In this document: positions 46,492 to 55,617 of the stretch, piece by piece | How positions within the stretch are numbered: position 1 is the stretch's first letter | How the letters are laid out: the number at the start of each line of letters is the position of its first letter | DNA from: an uncultured Sphingomonadaceae bacterium | GTDB taxonomy: Bacteria > Pseudomonadota > Alphaproteobacteria > Sphingomonadales > Sphingomonadaceae | Length of the DNA: 64,000 nt | Assembly (NCBI GenBank): GCA_947488625.1 | Contig: CANKZR010000002.1 | Location: 481,519-545,518, forward strand | Reading direction: 5' to 3' | The notes under the pieces: generated by a model | What the model was told of the DNA's origin: nothing | The model's database searches: none | The model's input: only the letters and a program-made list of their open reading frames with translations | Translations under genes and position numbers: made by a program

Positions 46492-47694
46492 ATGAGCCTC
46501 AATGTGCAGGAAATCAAAGGCTTCCGGGCTGCCGACAAGTCATACAAGAAATACGACTCGCGGGGGCTGCTGCTTTTGGTGAAGCCGAACGGCTCCAAGC
46601 TCTGGTATTTCAAGTACCGCTTTGGCGGTAAGGAGAAGAAGCTGCCCATCGGCGCGTTCCCTGAGATCAGCTTGTCGCAAGCGCGCCAGCTTCGCGACCG
46701 AGCACGGCTCAAGGTTTCCGATGGCATCGATCCAATGCTGGAGCGTAAGCGCAAGAAGGCCAGGATCAAGCTAGGTGCGGAGAACACCTTCGAGGTCATC
46801 GCCAATAAGTACATCGACGAGAAGATGGTGCCCGAAGGCAGGGCAGAGGCCACGCTGCGCAAGGCGCGCTGGTTCCTCGAACTGCTCAAGCCAGCGATCG
46901 GCAATATGCCAATCAACGATGTCGATCCGCAGTTGATGCTGGCGGCGCTCAAGAAACTCGAAGCCAAAGGTAATCTCGAGACAGCGAAGAAGTGCCGCTC
47001 CTTCGCAAGCCGGGTGTTCCGGCATGGAGCTGCGCTTGGCCAGTGCCAAACCGATCCGACTTCGATCCTGCAGGGTGCACTGGTCACGCCCAAAGCACGG
47101 CACTACGCGGCGATCCTCGAACCAGAGAAGTTGGGCGGGCTGCTCCGTGCTATCGATGATTTCGAATGTTACCCGGCGACGAAGTTCGCGCTGAAGATCG
47201 CACCCCATGTCTTTGTGCGACCCGGTGAGCTTCGCCACGGCGAGTGGAACGAGATCGATTGGGACAAGGCCACCTGGACAATACCGGAAGGCAAGATGAA
47301 GGCGCGGCGGGCCCATGTGGTGCCGCTATCACGCCAAGTGTTGGACCTGTTGCGAGAGCTCAAACCAATTACCGGCAGCAAGGGCTACATCTTCCCGGCG
47401 TTCCATACGAACCAGCGCCCGATGAGCGAGAATACGATCAACGCGGCATTTCGGCGTATGGGGTTCACTAAAGAAGAAGTGACGGCACACGGACTGCGCT
47501 CGACTGCTTCAACGATGTTAAATGAAAGCGGCCTCTGGCATCCTGACGCCATCGAGCGGGCACTCGCTCATGGTGACAGCAACGCTATTCGTGGCGTCTA
47601 CAATCGCGGGAACTACTGGGATGAACGCGTAAAGATGGCGCAATGGTGGAGCGACTATCTTGATGAGCTTCGACAACGCGGAGCGAGTCGCTGA
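46492..47694 (+). CDS. int: tyrosine recombinase (P4-type integrase), intact
   Basis: The 400-aa integrase has an N-terminal DUF4102-type arm-binding domain (KLWYFKYRFGGKEKK), a SAM-like core and catalytic residues Arg243 (FVRPGELRHGEW), His333-x-x-Arg336 (AHGLRS), His360 and Tyr370 (GVYNRGNYW). It lies directly downstream of tRNA-Leu in the same direction, as in genomic islands. ATG 46492 is the only good start. A truncated relative faces it at 52458-53039. Confidence 0.95.
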   Translation: MSLNVQEIKGFRAADKSYKKYDSRGLLLLVKPNGSKLWYFKYRFGGKEKKLPIGAFPEISLSQARQLRDRARLKVSDGIDPMLERKRKKARIKLGAENTFEVIANKYIDEKMVPEGRAEATLRKARWFLELLKPAIGNMPINDVDPQLMLAALKKLEAKGNLETAKKCRSFASRVFRHGAALGQCQTDPTSILQGALVTPKARHYAAILEPEKLGGLLRAIDDFECYPATKFALKIAPHVFVRPGELRHGEWNEIDWDKATWTIPEGKMKARRAHVVPLSRQVLDLLRELKPITGSKGYIFPAFHTNQRPMSENTINAAFRRMGFTKEEVTAHGLRSTASTMLNESGLWHPDAIERALAHGDSNAIRGVYNRGNYWDERVKMAQWWSDYLDELRQRGASR

Positions 47695-47956
47695 CTGCAA
47701 TTTGAGATGGTGGCGGCTTTGCGCCCTATTCCAATCGTTCGACCGTAGATCGATAAAATCCAATTATGGCCGTTCAGTTGGGCGCCGTCCGCATGCTTCC
47801 TGATGTTGCGTGAGCAAAATAGCGGACAAGCGTCTGTTGATTCAGAAATCGCGCACCGGCTACTTAGAGGACGGGAAATTAGGGTAGCCGACATGGTGAA
47901 AAATTCTCATTCGCAGCATATCGTCACGCACTGTCGGTCATAATAAAGAGAATGAA

Positions 47957-50131
47957 TTGTCCCAGTTCCAGCCAGTATCAGATCTTGCGGCCCGGCTAAT
48001 TGCCGCCAAAAGCCAGCGGGCGATGGTCGCGCTGCTTCGGAACCAAGTCCGCCAACCCACGTCGAAGTCACTCGCCTCGGATGTCAAGGCTCATGTCCAA
48101 TTGCTGGCAAAGTATCTAAACGATAACCGCGCGGGCGAAGCAATCGCGACGGCACTCGCCATGATGTTTCTCGACGCGGATCATGCCATCGCCTGCATGC
48201 GGCGCGAGGGTGTTTTGCGAGCATCGCGGTATGAATTCCGGGGATCTCTGATCGGCAGGGTTGCCAAGGCCGCGCTCAGCGTGCGCGAGCTGCTGACGGC
48301 GTCCCCTGACCGAATCGTGTATCTCGAATCGGTCGTGGCGCTTTCGCGCCTCGCCGGCAACGCCCGGGCACTACAGAAAGAGATAGAGACGACGATCCGG
48401 TCGCGCCATGCCGTGGTACTGAAGACCGTATTCGTGATGGTTAACACCTTGTTCTACCACGGCTGGTTGAACGACCATGAGGCAAGCTCCCTGAGCGGCC
48501 ATCGCTACTCCTCGGAAGAGTATGCTGAAGCGGCCTCGCTCGTGTTGCGCACCTACGCTTCTATGTTTCCGGTCGATGGCGTCAGCTTCACACATGTGGA
48601 CACGGACGCTTTCACGAAGAACGCGCTCGTCTACGAGCGGTTGCTTGTTGCCGCTATCCGCCTTACGAAGTTCAGGGAAGCCGAGTTCTTCATCGACGGC
48701 CTTCCGTACCGCGCCGACAGTGCGGATCAGACCGTCACCATCTCCTCCATCGATCCCGACCTCGAGCGCTCCGTCCGACTTGGCTACATCCAGTCACAGA
48801 ACCAGGGAATGATCCGCTACACGCACCTGCAGCAGACAAAGCCTGCGATCTCCATGCGCTCTGTTATCGACCGCGGCTTCGAGCGGGGCAGCTTCGGGGA
48901 GATGCTTGAGCTGGTTGAACAACCGATACGTAGATTGGTTTTGCGCCTGCCGGCCGTGCCTGAAATTTTCGAAGAGTTCTTCGCGCGCGACGATCTGTTT
49001 CTCGACGAACTCCAAATGCTCCTCGCGCTCGACGTCGACAACTTCGGCACGTTCGAGGAATTGATCTTTTCGATCACCGACCACGTCACCTCGATGGACG
49101 TCTTTAAGGTGCAGCGCTACTTCAACTTTCTCAGTTGCGCCTATCAGCGACGTCTTTCGGACCTGAAGGACGAGTCCGAGCGCGGGGAGTTGACCCTGAC
49201 CTCGACTTTGCTCGTCATCCGTCACGACGACCTTATAAAGCAGATGGAGCTGATTTTCGGCGATGTGGACAAAGCCGTTGAGATCGTCTCCCTCCTGACG
49301 ATGGAGCCGGGCGAGCCGCACCTCGACCTACAGTATCGCCCTTTCTTGGATACCGGGGGCTACTACGTCATAGCGCCGCACGTTGTCGCGGCTTCAAACC
49401 TCGTGCGTAACACGATCGTCGCCAACCGTCTCCGGTCTGCCGCCATTGGCCCCAAGGACCGCGTGGTCCAAGCTGTAACGGAGGCGCTGGGTTGCGCAGG
49501 CTTCCTCGTCCATAGCGACTTTGAGGTGAAGGTTGCTGGCCAAGAGTTGGAACTGGACGTTGTCGCCTGGCGCGATCGGTCGCTCTTCCTGTTCGAGTGC
49601 AAAAACGCTTACCATCCGGTGTCCGTCCACGAGATGCGCAACAGCTGGGATCATATTCGCAGCGCCAGGAAGCAGCTCGACAAGCGGCACAAGATCCTAG
49701 CGAACACCAATAATCGGGAGGTCCTCTTTCAGAAGCTCGGGTGGGATGTCGACGCGTCCTGCGAAGTCCACACCGGTATTGTCATCGGTAACCGGGTCTT
49801 CCACGGAGCAAACTTAAACGGACACCCAATCCGGCAGGCCCACGAACTGATCAACGTCCTAACGAGCGGACGCATCGTCGCGGATGAGGACAGCCTATCA
49901 TTTTGGCGAGGTCCTGACTTCCAAACCGCAGATTTAATTGCCTATCTTGGTCCCGCGTCGATTGCTACGGATCAGCTGGCGGCGCTGGATCCTCGCGAAT
50001 GGCGCTATTCGATGGGATACCGAGACCTCGCGTTCTCATCGTACGTACTCGACATGATTAAGTGGGACCGTGAACTGCGTGCGAGGCATGGACCGCCCGT
50101 GATTGGTGGGAGGCGGCAGGGTTTGAGCTGA
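47957..50131 (+). CDS. unknown 724-aa protein with C-terminal PD-(D/E)XK nuclease-like motif
   Basis: Not assigned to a named family. Residues 1-500 are helical with no recognised domain. Residues 500-600 show a restriction-endonuclease-like core: HSDFEVKVAGQELELDVVAW with Asp534, then FLFECKN with Glu547-x-Lys549, and a following helix with Gln573. TTG 47957 is used (AAGAG 6-7 nt upstream); the next Met is at residue 23. It is the first cargo gene of the tRNA-Leu island, so defence or element maintenance is a reasonable inference. Confidence 0.82.
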   Translation: MSQFQPVSDLAARLIAAKSQRAMVALLRNQVRQPTSKSLASDVKAHVQLLAKYLNDNRAGEAIATALAMMFLDADHAIACMRREGVLRASRYEFRGSLIGRVAKAALSVRELLTASPDRIVYLESVVALSRLAGNARALQKEIETTIRSRHAVVLKTVFVMVNTLFYHGWLNDHEASSLSGHRYSSEEYAEAASLVLRTYASMFPVDGVSFTHVDTDAFTKNALVYERLLVAAIRLTKFREAEFFIDGLPYRADSADQTVTISSIDPDLERSVRLGYIQSQNQGMIRYTHLQQTKPAISMRSVIDRGFERGSFGEMLELVEQPIRRLVLRLPAVPEIFEEFFARDDLFLDELQMLLALDVDNFGTFEELIFSITDHVTSMDVFKVQRYFNFLSCAYQRRLSDLKDESERGELTLTSTLLVIRHDDLIKQMELIFGDVDKAVEIVSLLTMEPGEPHLDLQYRPFLDTGGYYVIAPHVVAASNLVRNTIVANRLRSAAIGPKDRVVQAVTEALGCAGFLVHSDFEVKVAGQELELDVVAWRDRSLFLFECKNAYHPVSVHEMRNSWDHIRSARKQLDKRHKILANTNNREVLFQKLGWDVDASCEVHTGIVIGNRVFHGANLNGHPIRQAHELINVLTSGRIVADEDSLSFWRGPDFQTADLIAYLGPASIATDQLAALDPREWRYSMGYRDLAFSSYVLDMIKWDRELRARHGPPVIGGRRQGLS

Positions 50132-50230
50132 TCTCGGGAAATTGCTTTCGGTTAGATGCCACCGCATCGCTTGTAACTGTCGCCGACCAGTCATTGCTGC
50201 TGTGGATCGGTTTGAAGGATTGGGGGATAG

Positions 50231-51802
50231 ATGAGTGGAAGCCAAGGCAGACAGCCTTCCGATCAACAAAACGAGGGCGATAGCATCGACCTCTTTATAT
50301 CGCGAGAAGAGTTGATCGCTCGCTTGGCTGACGACGTCCGGCTTTACGATCCTGATCGCCAGAGCGGCTTCGAGCGGATGTCACGAGAGCGCTTCGAGGC
50401 GCTTGCACTCTGGGGCCTGCCGCAGGACTTTAGGGACGAGTGCTCGCCCACATCCTTCTGGTCAGCCGACCGGGAGCGGCTCCTCGCCGTGGTCTATCTT
50501 AAGGGTGGTCCCGGCAAAGTGGGCCTCGCGGTGATCGCTCGCGATGGCGAGGGACGCTACCGCCCGGTTGGACATCAGCGAGGCCTTCCGACGGTCCGGG
50601 CCGCCGAAGACATGCTGCGCGGCAACATGGGGCTATCGGCCCTCGAACTCAAACCAACCCTAAAGCCATTGCCCGACCAGCCCAAAGGGACCGACCTATT
50701 CTCGCCGATCGCCGAAGTAGATGAAACGGCCCTGCATCCCGGCTTCAGAATCCTTCGAGACGGCGTAGCGCAGCGCGGGGCGAAAGCGCTAATGGCCGAG
50801 CTTTCGCGCTGGGTGCCCGACTTGGACGGCAACCTCGCCCGAGACTTCCAAACGACAGGTTACAGCGCCCGCGTCTGGGAGATTTACCTGTCATTCGCGT
50901 TCCGCGAAATGGGCTTCCGGTTACGTCACGATCATCAGTCACCCGACTACCACTTGGAGCGAAACGGGATCGAGCTTTTCGTGGAGGCGACTACCGCTAA
51001 CGCACCCGACACCCGCGCTGTGGCGACAACGGGCGGAGAACCGCCTCCCGTTCCTGATGATCGATGGTCATTCCTTGAAAAGGAAATGACACTGAAGTTC
51101 GGGTCGCCCCTACATACCAAAGTCGGCAAGCGCTACTGGGAGCTTGATCACGTCAAGGGAAAGCCATTCGTACTGGCGATCGCCGACTTCCACGCGCAAG
51201 CCTCGATGACTTGGTCGCATACAGCGCTGCCTATCTATTTATATGGTCGTTCCGCCGCCGTCAGCACCGGACCTGATGGCCGCGAATATGGCGAGGAAAA
51301 GCGTATTGACGCCTTCGAGAAGGGCTCGAACCAGATACTTCCGTTTTTCGAGCAGGATGGGACGGAGAACGTGTCGGCCGTGCTGTTTAGCAACGCGGGT
51401 ACGATCGCTAAGTTCAACCGCATGGCGGTGCGTGCTGGCTTTGGTGATCGGTTCGTTACCCTCCGGCGGTCTGGTGGCTGGAACGACCCACGCCCAGACG
51501 CCTACGAGGCCATCCCTTTCGATTTTGACGTGGAGGATCCCGCTTACTGGGAAGGTTGGGCCGACGAACTCGAGCTACACCACAATCCGCGAGCGCTCTA
51601 CCCCATTGACGACGCGCTGTTTCCTAACATTGCAAACTTCCGGATCGAGGATGGCGAGGGGGTTTGGAGAGGCCCATCGCCACGTGTCCTATTCTCTCGC
51701 ACCGTGACGCTCGATCTTCTTGGCCGCGAAATCAACGACGATCATCAGCCTGCCGCCGGTGCAGAGGATGCCGCGGGAAAGGCCTCCCGCCGCTCTCCCT
51801 AG
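50231..51802 (+). CDS. unknown 523-aa protein with PD-(D/E)XK-like motif ending E-A-T
   Basis: It resembles widespread uncharacterised proteins sometimes labelled 'glycosaminoglycan attachment site', a name that is not functional. The central region has ARVWEIYLSFAFREMGFRL (Glu217), SPDYHLERNGIELFVEATT (Asp239, Glu252-Ala-Thr254), like a nuclease core whose usual Lys is Thr. The N-terminal 150 residues and C-terminal half have no recognised domain. ATG 50231 follows GGGGA. It lies 99 nt after the 724-aa gene on the same strand, probably the same unit. Confidence 0.8.
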   Translation: MSGSQGRQPSDQQNEGDSIDLFISREELIARLADDVRLYDPDRQSGFERMSRERFEALALWGLPQDFRDECSPTSFWSADRERLLAVVYLKGGPGKVGLAVIARDGEGRYRPVGHQRGLPTVRAAEDMLRGNMGLSALELKPTLKPLPDQPKGTDLFSPIAEVDETALHPGFRILRDGVAQRGAKALMAELSRWVPDLDGNLARDFQTTGYSARVWEIYLSFAFREMGFRLRHDHQSPDYHLERNGIELFVEATTANAPDTRAVATTGGEPPPVPDDRWSFLEKEMTLKFGSPLHTKVGKRYWELDHVKGKPFVLAIADFHAQASMTWSHTALPIYLYGRSAAVSTGPDGREYGEEKRIDAFEKGSNQILPFFEQDGTENVSAVLFSNAGTIAKFNRMAVRAGFGDRFVTLRRSGGWNDPRPDAYEAIPFDFDVEDPAYWEGWADELELHHNPRALYPIDDALFPNIANFRIEDGEGVWRGPSPRVLFSRTVTLDLLGREINDDHQPAAGAEDAAGKASRRSP

Positions 51803-52004
51803 TGTTCAGACCGCGCTTTGACCTAAGGACGGTGATACGGCGCCCCTGACACTTGCCGACACGGAGTTGCATTGCCGATGCGTAATGCAAAGCTGTAAAA
51901 ACAAAGGCAACTATCGATGAAAGTTCGCTTCTAACGTCTCGTCGGCTGAAAGCTGTCGATCCGCCAATGGTTCAATTCCAGTCCACCCACTCGAAGGCCG
52001 GGCA
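51803..52004. other. gap at island 3' side with tRNA T-arm-like fragment
   Basis: No gene. GGTTCAATTCC at 51969-51979 matches the tRNA T-loop consensus and is followed by CACCCA-like bases, but no matching 5' acceptor is seen. It may be a remnant of another attachment site. Confidence 0.3.
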
Positions 52005-52229
52005 CTAAGCGCCCGGTTCCTTCTTCTCGTCGTCCAACGGCGTGCGCAGGACGATCCGGCCATTGATAGGCACCACTTCCAATTGAAGCGAAAGCCCTTT
52101 GCGGTCGCGGTGGAACCACGCGGCTCCGATGCGGGTCCAGAAACCCTTGTCGCCCTTGTTGGCGACATGCCAGGCAAGGAATTCCGGCGGGTTAGTCTCC
52201 TGCGCGGGTGCGGTATTGCTGCGTGCCAT
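52005..52229 (-). CDS. small hypothetical island protein (74 aa)
   Basis: The 74-aa protein has PEFLAWHVANKGDKGFWTRIGAAWFHRDRKG near the middle in beta-rich pattern and a basic tail. An AGGAA ribosome site 6 nt before ATG 52229 supports an independent gene, although the frame continues upstream into the truncated integrase. Similar small ORFs are common beside integrases in alphaproteobacterial islands; function unknown. Confidence 0.7.
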   Translation of the reverse strand: MARSNTAPAQETNPPEFLAWHVANKGDKGFWTRIGAAWFHRDRKGLSLQLEVVPINGRIVLRTPLDDEKKEPGA

Positions 52230-52457
52230 GATGATTTCCTTTCGTGTCTGGTGGCTCGTTGCACCAACGGAAGGGCCGCACGGCCAAGGGCAGAATTCGT
52301 GTTCAACACGGGTGCGGAGCGAACTGGCGCGGGCCGGGCATTGAAGGCTGACCGCGTGCGGCCAGTTGGGTGCTTGAGAACGAAGCCGCCCGATCGAAGG
52401 GAATTCAAACACATGCCAAACCGTCACACTTGCGCCCTCGATCGCTCTCGCCCAAAC

Positions 52458-53039
52458 GTTCAGCATACTGGTCGGATCGGATTTGCAGCGGGTAGTAGCG
52501 ACACCGTAGCGAAACACGCGGCCTGCGAACGAGCGGCATTTCTTCGCAGTCTCGTGCTTACCAGTGGCTTCCAGACGTTTGAGAGGAGCCAGGACTTCGA
52601 ATGGCTCGATCTCGTTGATGGGTCGGTTCCCGATGGCAGGTGCAAGCTTGTCGAGGAAATAGTTGGCCTTGACGATCGTGCCATCGGCGCGGCCATTCTG
52701 GACCATCATCTGTTCAATATACTCACGTGCGACTGCTTCGAACGTCTGTGCAGAAAGGAACTCCGCGCGGATTTTCCGCTTCCGCTTCTCAAAAGCCGGG
52801 TCGCCCCCTGAAGCAACAGCTCGTCGCGCCTCGTAGGCCGCGTCTCGCGCTTGCTTGAGGCTGATGTCGGGATAGCTGCCGATGCAGAGCTTCTTTTGCG
52901 CGCCGCCGATCCGGTATCGGAAACGCCAAAGTTTACCGCCGGTCGGCGTGACCTCAACATACAGGCCACGCTCATCGGTTACCTTGTACGGCTTATCCTT
53001 GGGCTTGAGTGCGCGGAGGCGAGTATCTGTCAGAGGCAT
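52458..53039 (-). pseudogene. truncated tyrosine integrase (N-terminal 194 residues)
   Basis: The first 194 residues match the intact integrase at 46492 in order (KLWRFRYRIGGAQKK, IGNRPINEIEPFEVL, ETAKKCRSFAGRVFRYGVA, DPTS). After that the similarity stops and the catalytic domain is missing. The frame stays open through unrelated DNA (52230-52457) into the small gene at 52005. Only the arm-binding and core-binding parts remain, so it cannot recombine DNA by itself. It faces the intact integrase. Confidence 0.85.
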
Positions 53040-53196
53040 GTGGGGGCCTTTTCATCTGGGCCTTTGCGAAATGGCCTCAAAAGGCCCACAAAAGTGTCTG
53101 GAACCCCCGAGAACAGGCGGGACGATCCGGAACGATCCAAGGGCCAAATCCCTAGGATTTCTGCGGGTTTTATAGATTATTTGGGAGAACGTGAGA

Positions 53197-53225
53197 AGAA
53201 CAAATGGTGCCAGAAGAGGACTCGA
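53197..53225 (-). repeat. inverted copy of tRNA-Leu 3' end (candidate attachment remnant)
   Basis: On the minus strand this is identical to 46293-46322 except for one missing G at the acceptor. It stands upstream of the truncated integrase just as the real tRNA stands upstream of the intact one, so the whole att-int module is duplicated in inverted orientation. Confidence 0.8.
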
Positions 53226-53263
53226 TCGGGCCGCCTAACACGTTGATTTCTGGAGTTCTTCAT

Positions 53264-53491
53264 TCAGCCTCTCAGGCTTAGAACCATCACACTTACCATC
53301 AGCCAAGTACGCTGTAGCGGTTCGACGTCAAAACCAGGCAACCTCGCGAGATATCGGCTGACTTCTTCGACAGAGTTGCGATCCGGTCTGCGCGGGTTGA
53401 GACCCAGACCGCTGTCTGTCAGAACCCAACCGCAACTGGTAACGCCTTCAAGCGGAGTTGCGATGATGTCCGGTTTAGCTAGATGCTTCAT
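53264..53491 (-). CDS. small hypothetical protein (75 aa), coupled to membrane gene
   Basis: The 75-aa product from ATG 53491 (KPDIIATPLEGVTSCGWVLTD to WLMVSVMVLSLRG) has no recognised domain; the last 15 residues are hydrophobic. The ATG overlaps the stop of the upstream membrane gene (ATGA), which supports reality and translational coupling. A longer frame to 53941 antisense to other reading frames is not credible as a start. Confidence 0.55.
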   Translation of the reverse strand: MKHLAKPDIIATPLEGVTSCGWVLTDSGLGLNPRRPDRNSVEEVSRYLARLPGFDVEPLQRTWLMVSVMVLSLRG

Positions 53492-53730
53492 GGGTGCGTC
53501 GGCCCTACTTCTCCAGACTGACGTGACGCCCAAAGGCAGACTGAGCAAACCAACCCAAGCATCAGCCAGAATCCAGTTAGAACGACCGCGACCATGAATT
53601 GGAGCGTTGTCGGTTTGACGCGATCCGCGACCAACCGGTTGAGCAAAGCGATAGCCGCGCCCATGAAGGTGACCTGTTTCGCGCAGTTCAATGCAACTAC
53701 CAGCAGGCCCGAGAGAACAAAAATTAGCAT
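53488..53730 (-). CDS. small membrane protein (80 aa)
   Basis: Two predicted membrane helices (MLIFVLSGLLVVALNC and FMVAVVLTGFWLMLGLVCSV) separated by a basic loop. It lies 95 nt after the patatin-like gene on the same strand and overlaps the next small gene by 4 nt. No family recognised; no strong ribosome site. It may belong to the TetR-patatin unit. Confidence 0.55.
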   Translation of the reverse strand: MLIFVLSGLLVVALNCAKQVTFMGAAIALLNRLVADRVKPTTLQFMVAVVLTGFWLMLGLVCSVCLWASRQSGEVGPTHP

Positions 53731-53825
53731 TCAGATGCAGCGTCCGCTGGCATTGACAGATGCTTTTTGCTGGCCTTCGCAACCCGACGGCCAACGCCGT
53801 AGGAGGCCGGCAGGCCCCTACATCA

Positions 53826-55004
53826 TCACTGACGTCCCTGCTCTTCGCCATGGGCGAACAGGGCCTGCATGAATGCGGAATCGAACTGCTCGTCTGGGAA
53901 GGCGTCATCATCGAAATCGTCACCGATCTGGTAGACCGCAAGCGTTACGCCATGATGGACGGCGAATTCGCGATAGGACCGTAGGATGTTCCTATCGGCA
54001 TGGGCGATCATGGTTTCGATCGAGCGGCGCAGGATCGAAAAAGCCGTTGGCTCGACGCCTTCGACCTGCGGCGCAAGGCGGCCATTATACAGAATGGTGA
54101 AGGAGCCGTTAGTCACATCCGCTCGCTCACGGAGCTCGGCCTGTCCCCACAGGATGCTGGGCGGTATCGCGAGGAAGCTTCCTGCGGTGCCGCCGTCAAC
54201 ATGCATTTCGCGGAAGGGCTGCCCGTCCGCCTCGACATCGATCATTACGGGCGGCATCAGCGCAGGGACGCTCGAGGAGGCTAGAAGGAGACTCTCGATA
54301 AGATGCTCGCGGTTGGGCATCGGCGAGACGGCGATAGAACCCAGATCCCAGATCGTGCCGCGCTGCGTGTCAAGATTGGTCGTAGTTACCAGAAGGCGGC
54401 GACCCTTCCGGTGTTCCTCTGCGATCCGCTCGACAAGTTCGGGCGAAACCTCGCGCTCGATCATTTCGAGCAAGGGACGGCTGGTTGCAAAAGCTGGTCC
54501 ACCGAGCAGCCCGGAGATCGCACGCTGACGGTAGATGTCGTCCGCGTCGATTGTCGTGTAGAGGCGGCGCAAAGCGTCGTCCTCGCTTGGACCTAGAAAA
54601 GCAAAAGGCGCGATAAGCGCGCCGGTGCTGACCCCGATGACGAGATCGAAGTCGGGCCGGTCGCCGCGTTTGCTCCAGCCCGTAAGGAAGCCTGCCGAGA
54701 AGGCTCCTTTGTCCGACCCGCTGGAGATGGCCAGCAGGTCGATCGGTTCGTCGTCACCCGAGGCTCGCCTCTCCGCCATCCAGCGATCATGCCATGGCCG
54801 GATAATCTCGATTGATGCCTCTGTATCGAACCGCGTGCCGGTGAAATCAACGAGTTGTCCACCCATCCGCGCCGCCGAGGAAACGTCTTCGCGCTCGGGC
54901 AGAGTTGCGCAGGCACCGAGCGCGGCAGAAAGGACGATCAAAAGCATCGCTCCCGGCGATGTCCGTCTTGGTATCCGCGAGGCGATACCAGGCCTGCGTC
55001 GCAT
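53826..55004 (-). CDS. patatin-like phospholipase, lipoprotein
   Basis: Patatin-family hydrolase of about 392 aa with a signal peptide ending SAALGAC (lipobox). AISSGSDKGAFSAGFLTGW resembles the oxyanion loop, GVSTGAL is the G-x-S-x-G nucleophile elbow, and MHVDGGT is the D-G-G motif. It is probably envelope-bound and acts on acyl esters. The start is unsure: ATG 55004, 55019 (overlapping tetR by 11 nt) or 54947 are possible. It follows tetR on the same strand. Confidence 0.82.
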   Translation of the reverse strand: MRRRPGIASRIPRRTSPGAMLLIVLSAALGACATLPEREDVSSAARMGGQLVDFTGTRFDTEASIEIIRPWHDRWMAERRASGDDEPIDLLAISSGSDKGAFSAGFLTGWSKRGDRPDFDLVIGVSTGALIAPFAFLGPSEDDALRRLYTTIDADDIYRQRAISGLLGGPAFATSRPLLEMIEREVSPELVERIAEEHRKGRRLLVTTTNLDTQRGTIWDLGSIAVSPMPNREHLIESLLLASSSVPALMPPVMIDVEADGQPFREMHVDGGTAGSFLAIPPSILWGQAELRERADVTNGSFTILYNGRLAPQVEGVEPTAFSILRRSIETMIAHADRNILRSYREFAVHHGVTLAVYQIGDDFDDDAFPDEQFDSAFMQALFAHGEEQGRQ

Positions 55005-55008
55005 GCTC

Positions 55009-55617
55009 CTATTTGCCATATCGCGCCATGAAGGTCTGATACGCGGCCGCAGCAATCCGGTGACATTCGTCGATCGACGCCTTCTCGCGCGAGCCGTACA
55101 AGCGCGGATCGAAAATCCCGACCTTGCAAAGTTCACTCAATTGCTGGGCGGCAAATTCATGATCGTCGCACGCTAGCTCGCCCCGCCCGGCCCATAGCGC
55201 GATCATGCTCGCTACTTCGCGGTTGCCGCGTTGGGGGCCGTTATACATGAAGGTCGAAGTAGCGAGCGGAAAGCGGTCGAAGCCGCCGATGCAGATGCGG
55301 CACAGACGCAGCACGTCGTCGTCACGCCCGAACATGCGTGCGAGGCGCGTGGTGATGACCTTGAGACCTTCGGTCGCGGTCATGTCGCGCAATTCCGGTG
55401 GTACGATCTCGCTGCGCACCCGGGTCAAGGAATGCTCGACCACCGCAACGTAAAGTGCGTTCTTGTCGCGAAAGTGATTGTAGAGCGTCGGCTTGGCGAC
55501 TTTCGCCTCGCGCGCCACTGCATCCATGCTGGTACCCTCGTACCCCTCGCGTACGAACACGCGCTGAGCCCCGGCGAGAATCGCCGCCCGCTTCTTCGTC
55601 TGCGTGATCTTGTTCAT
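55009..55617 (-). CDS. TetR/AcrR family repressor
   Basis: The 202-aa regulator has an N-terminal HTH (AAILAGAQRVFVREGYEGTSMDAVAREAKVAKPTLYNHF in the TetR pattern, cut here in two) and a helical ligand-binding domain like AcrR C-terminal (WAGRGELACDDHEFAA). ATG 55617 follows GGAG; the frame extends to 55689. It is divergent from an RND efflux operon across a 294-nt region with a 16-bp palindrome, so it probably represses the pump. Confidence 0.9.
   Translation of the reverse strand: MNKITQTKKRAAILAGAQRVFVREGYEGTSMDAVAREAKVAKPTLYNHFRDKNALYVAVVEHSLTRVRSEIVPPELRDMTATEGLKVITTRLARMFGRDDDVLRLCRICIGGFDRFPLATSTFMYNGPQRGNREVASMIALWAGRGELACDDHEFAAQQLSELCKVGIFDPRLYGSREKASIDECHRIAAAAYQTFMARYGK

Noticed and set aside
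52083..52811. 242-codon plus-strand frame in the island
   Set aside because: Antisense to the truncated integrase and the 74-aa gene.
53264..53941. 225-codon minus-strand frame as one gene
   Set aside because: Its N-terminal part overlaps the patatin gene and the small membrane gene; only the last 75 codons have a coupled start.
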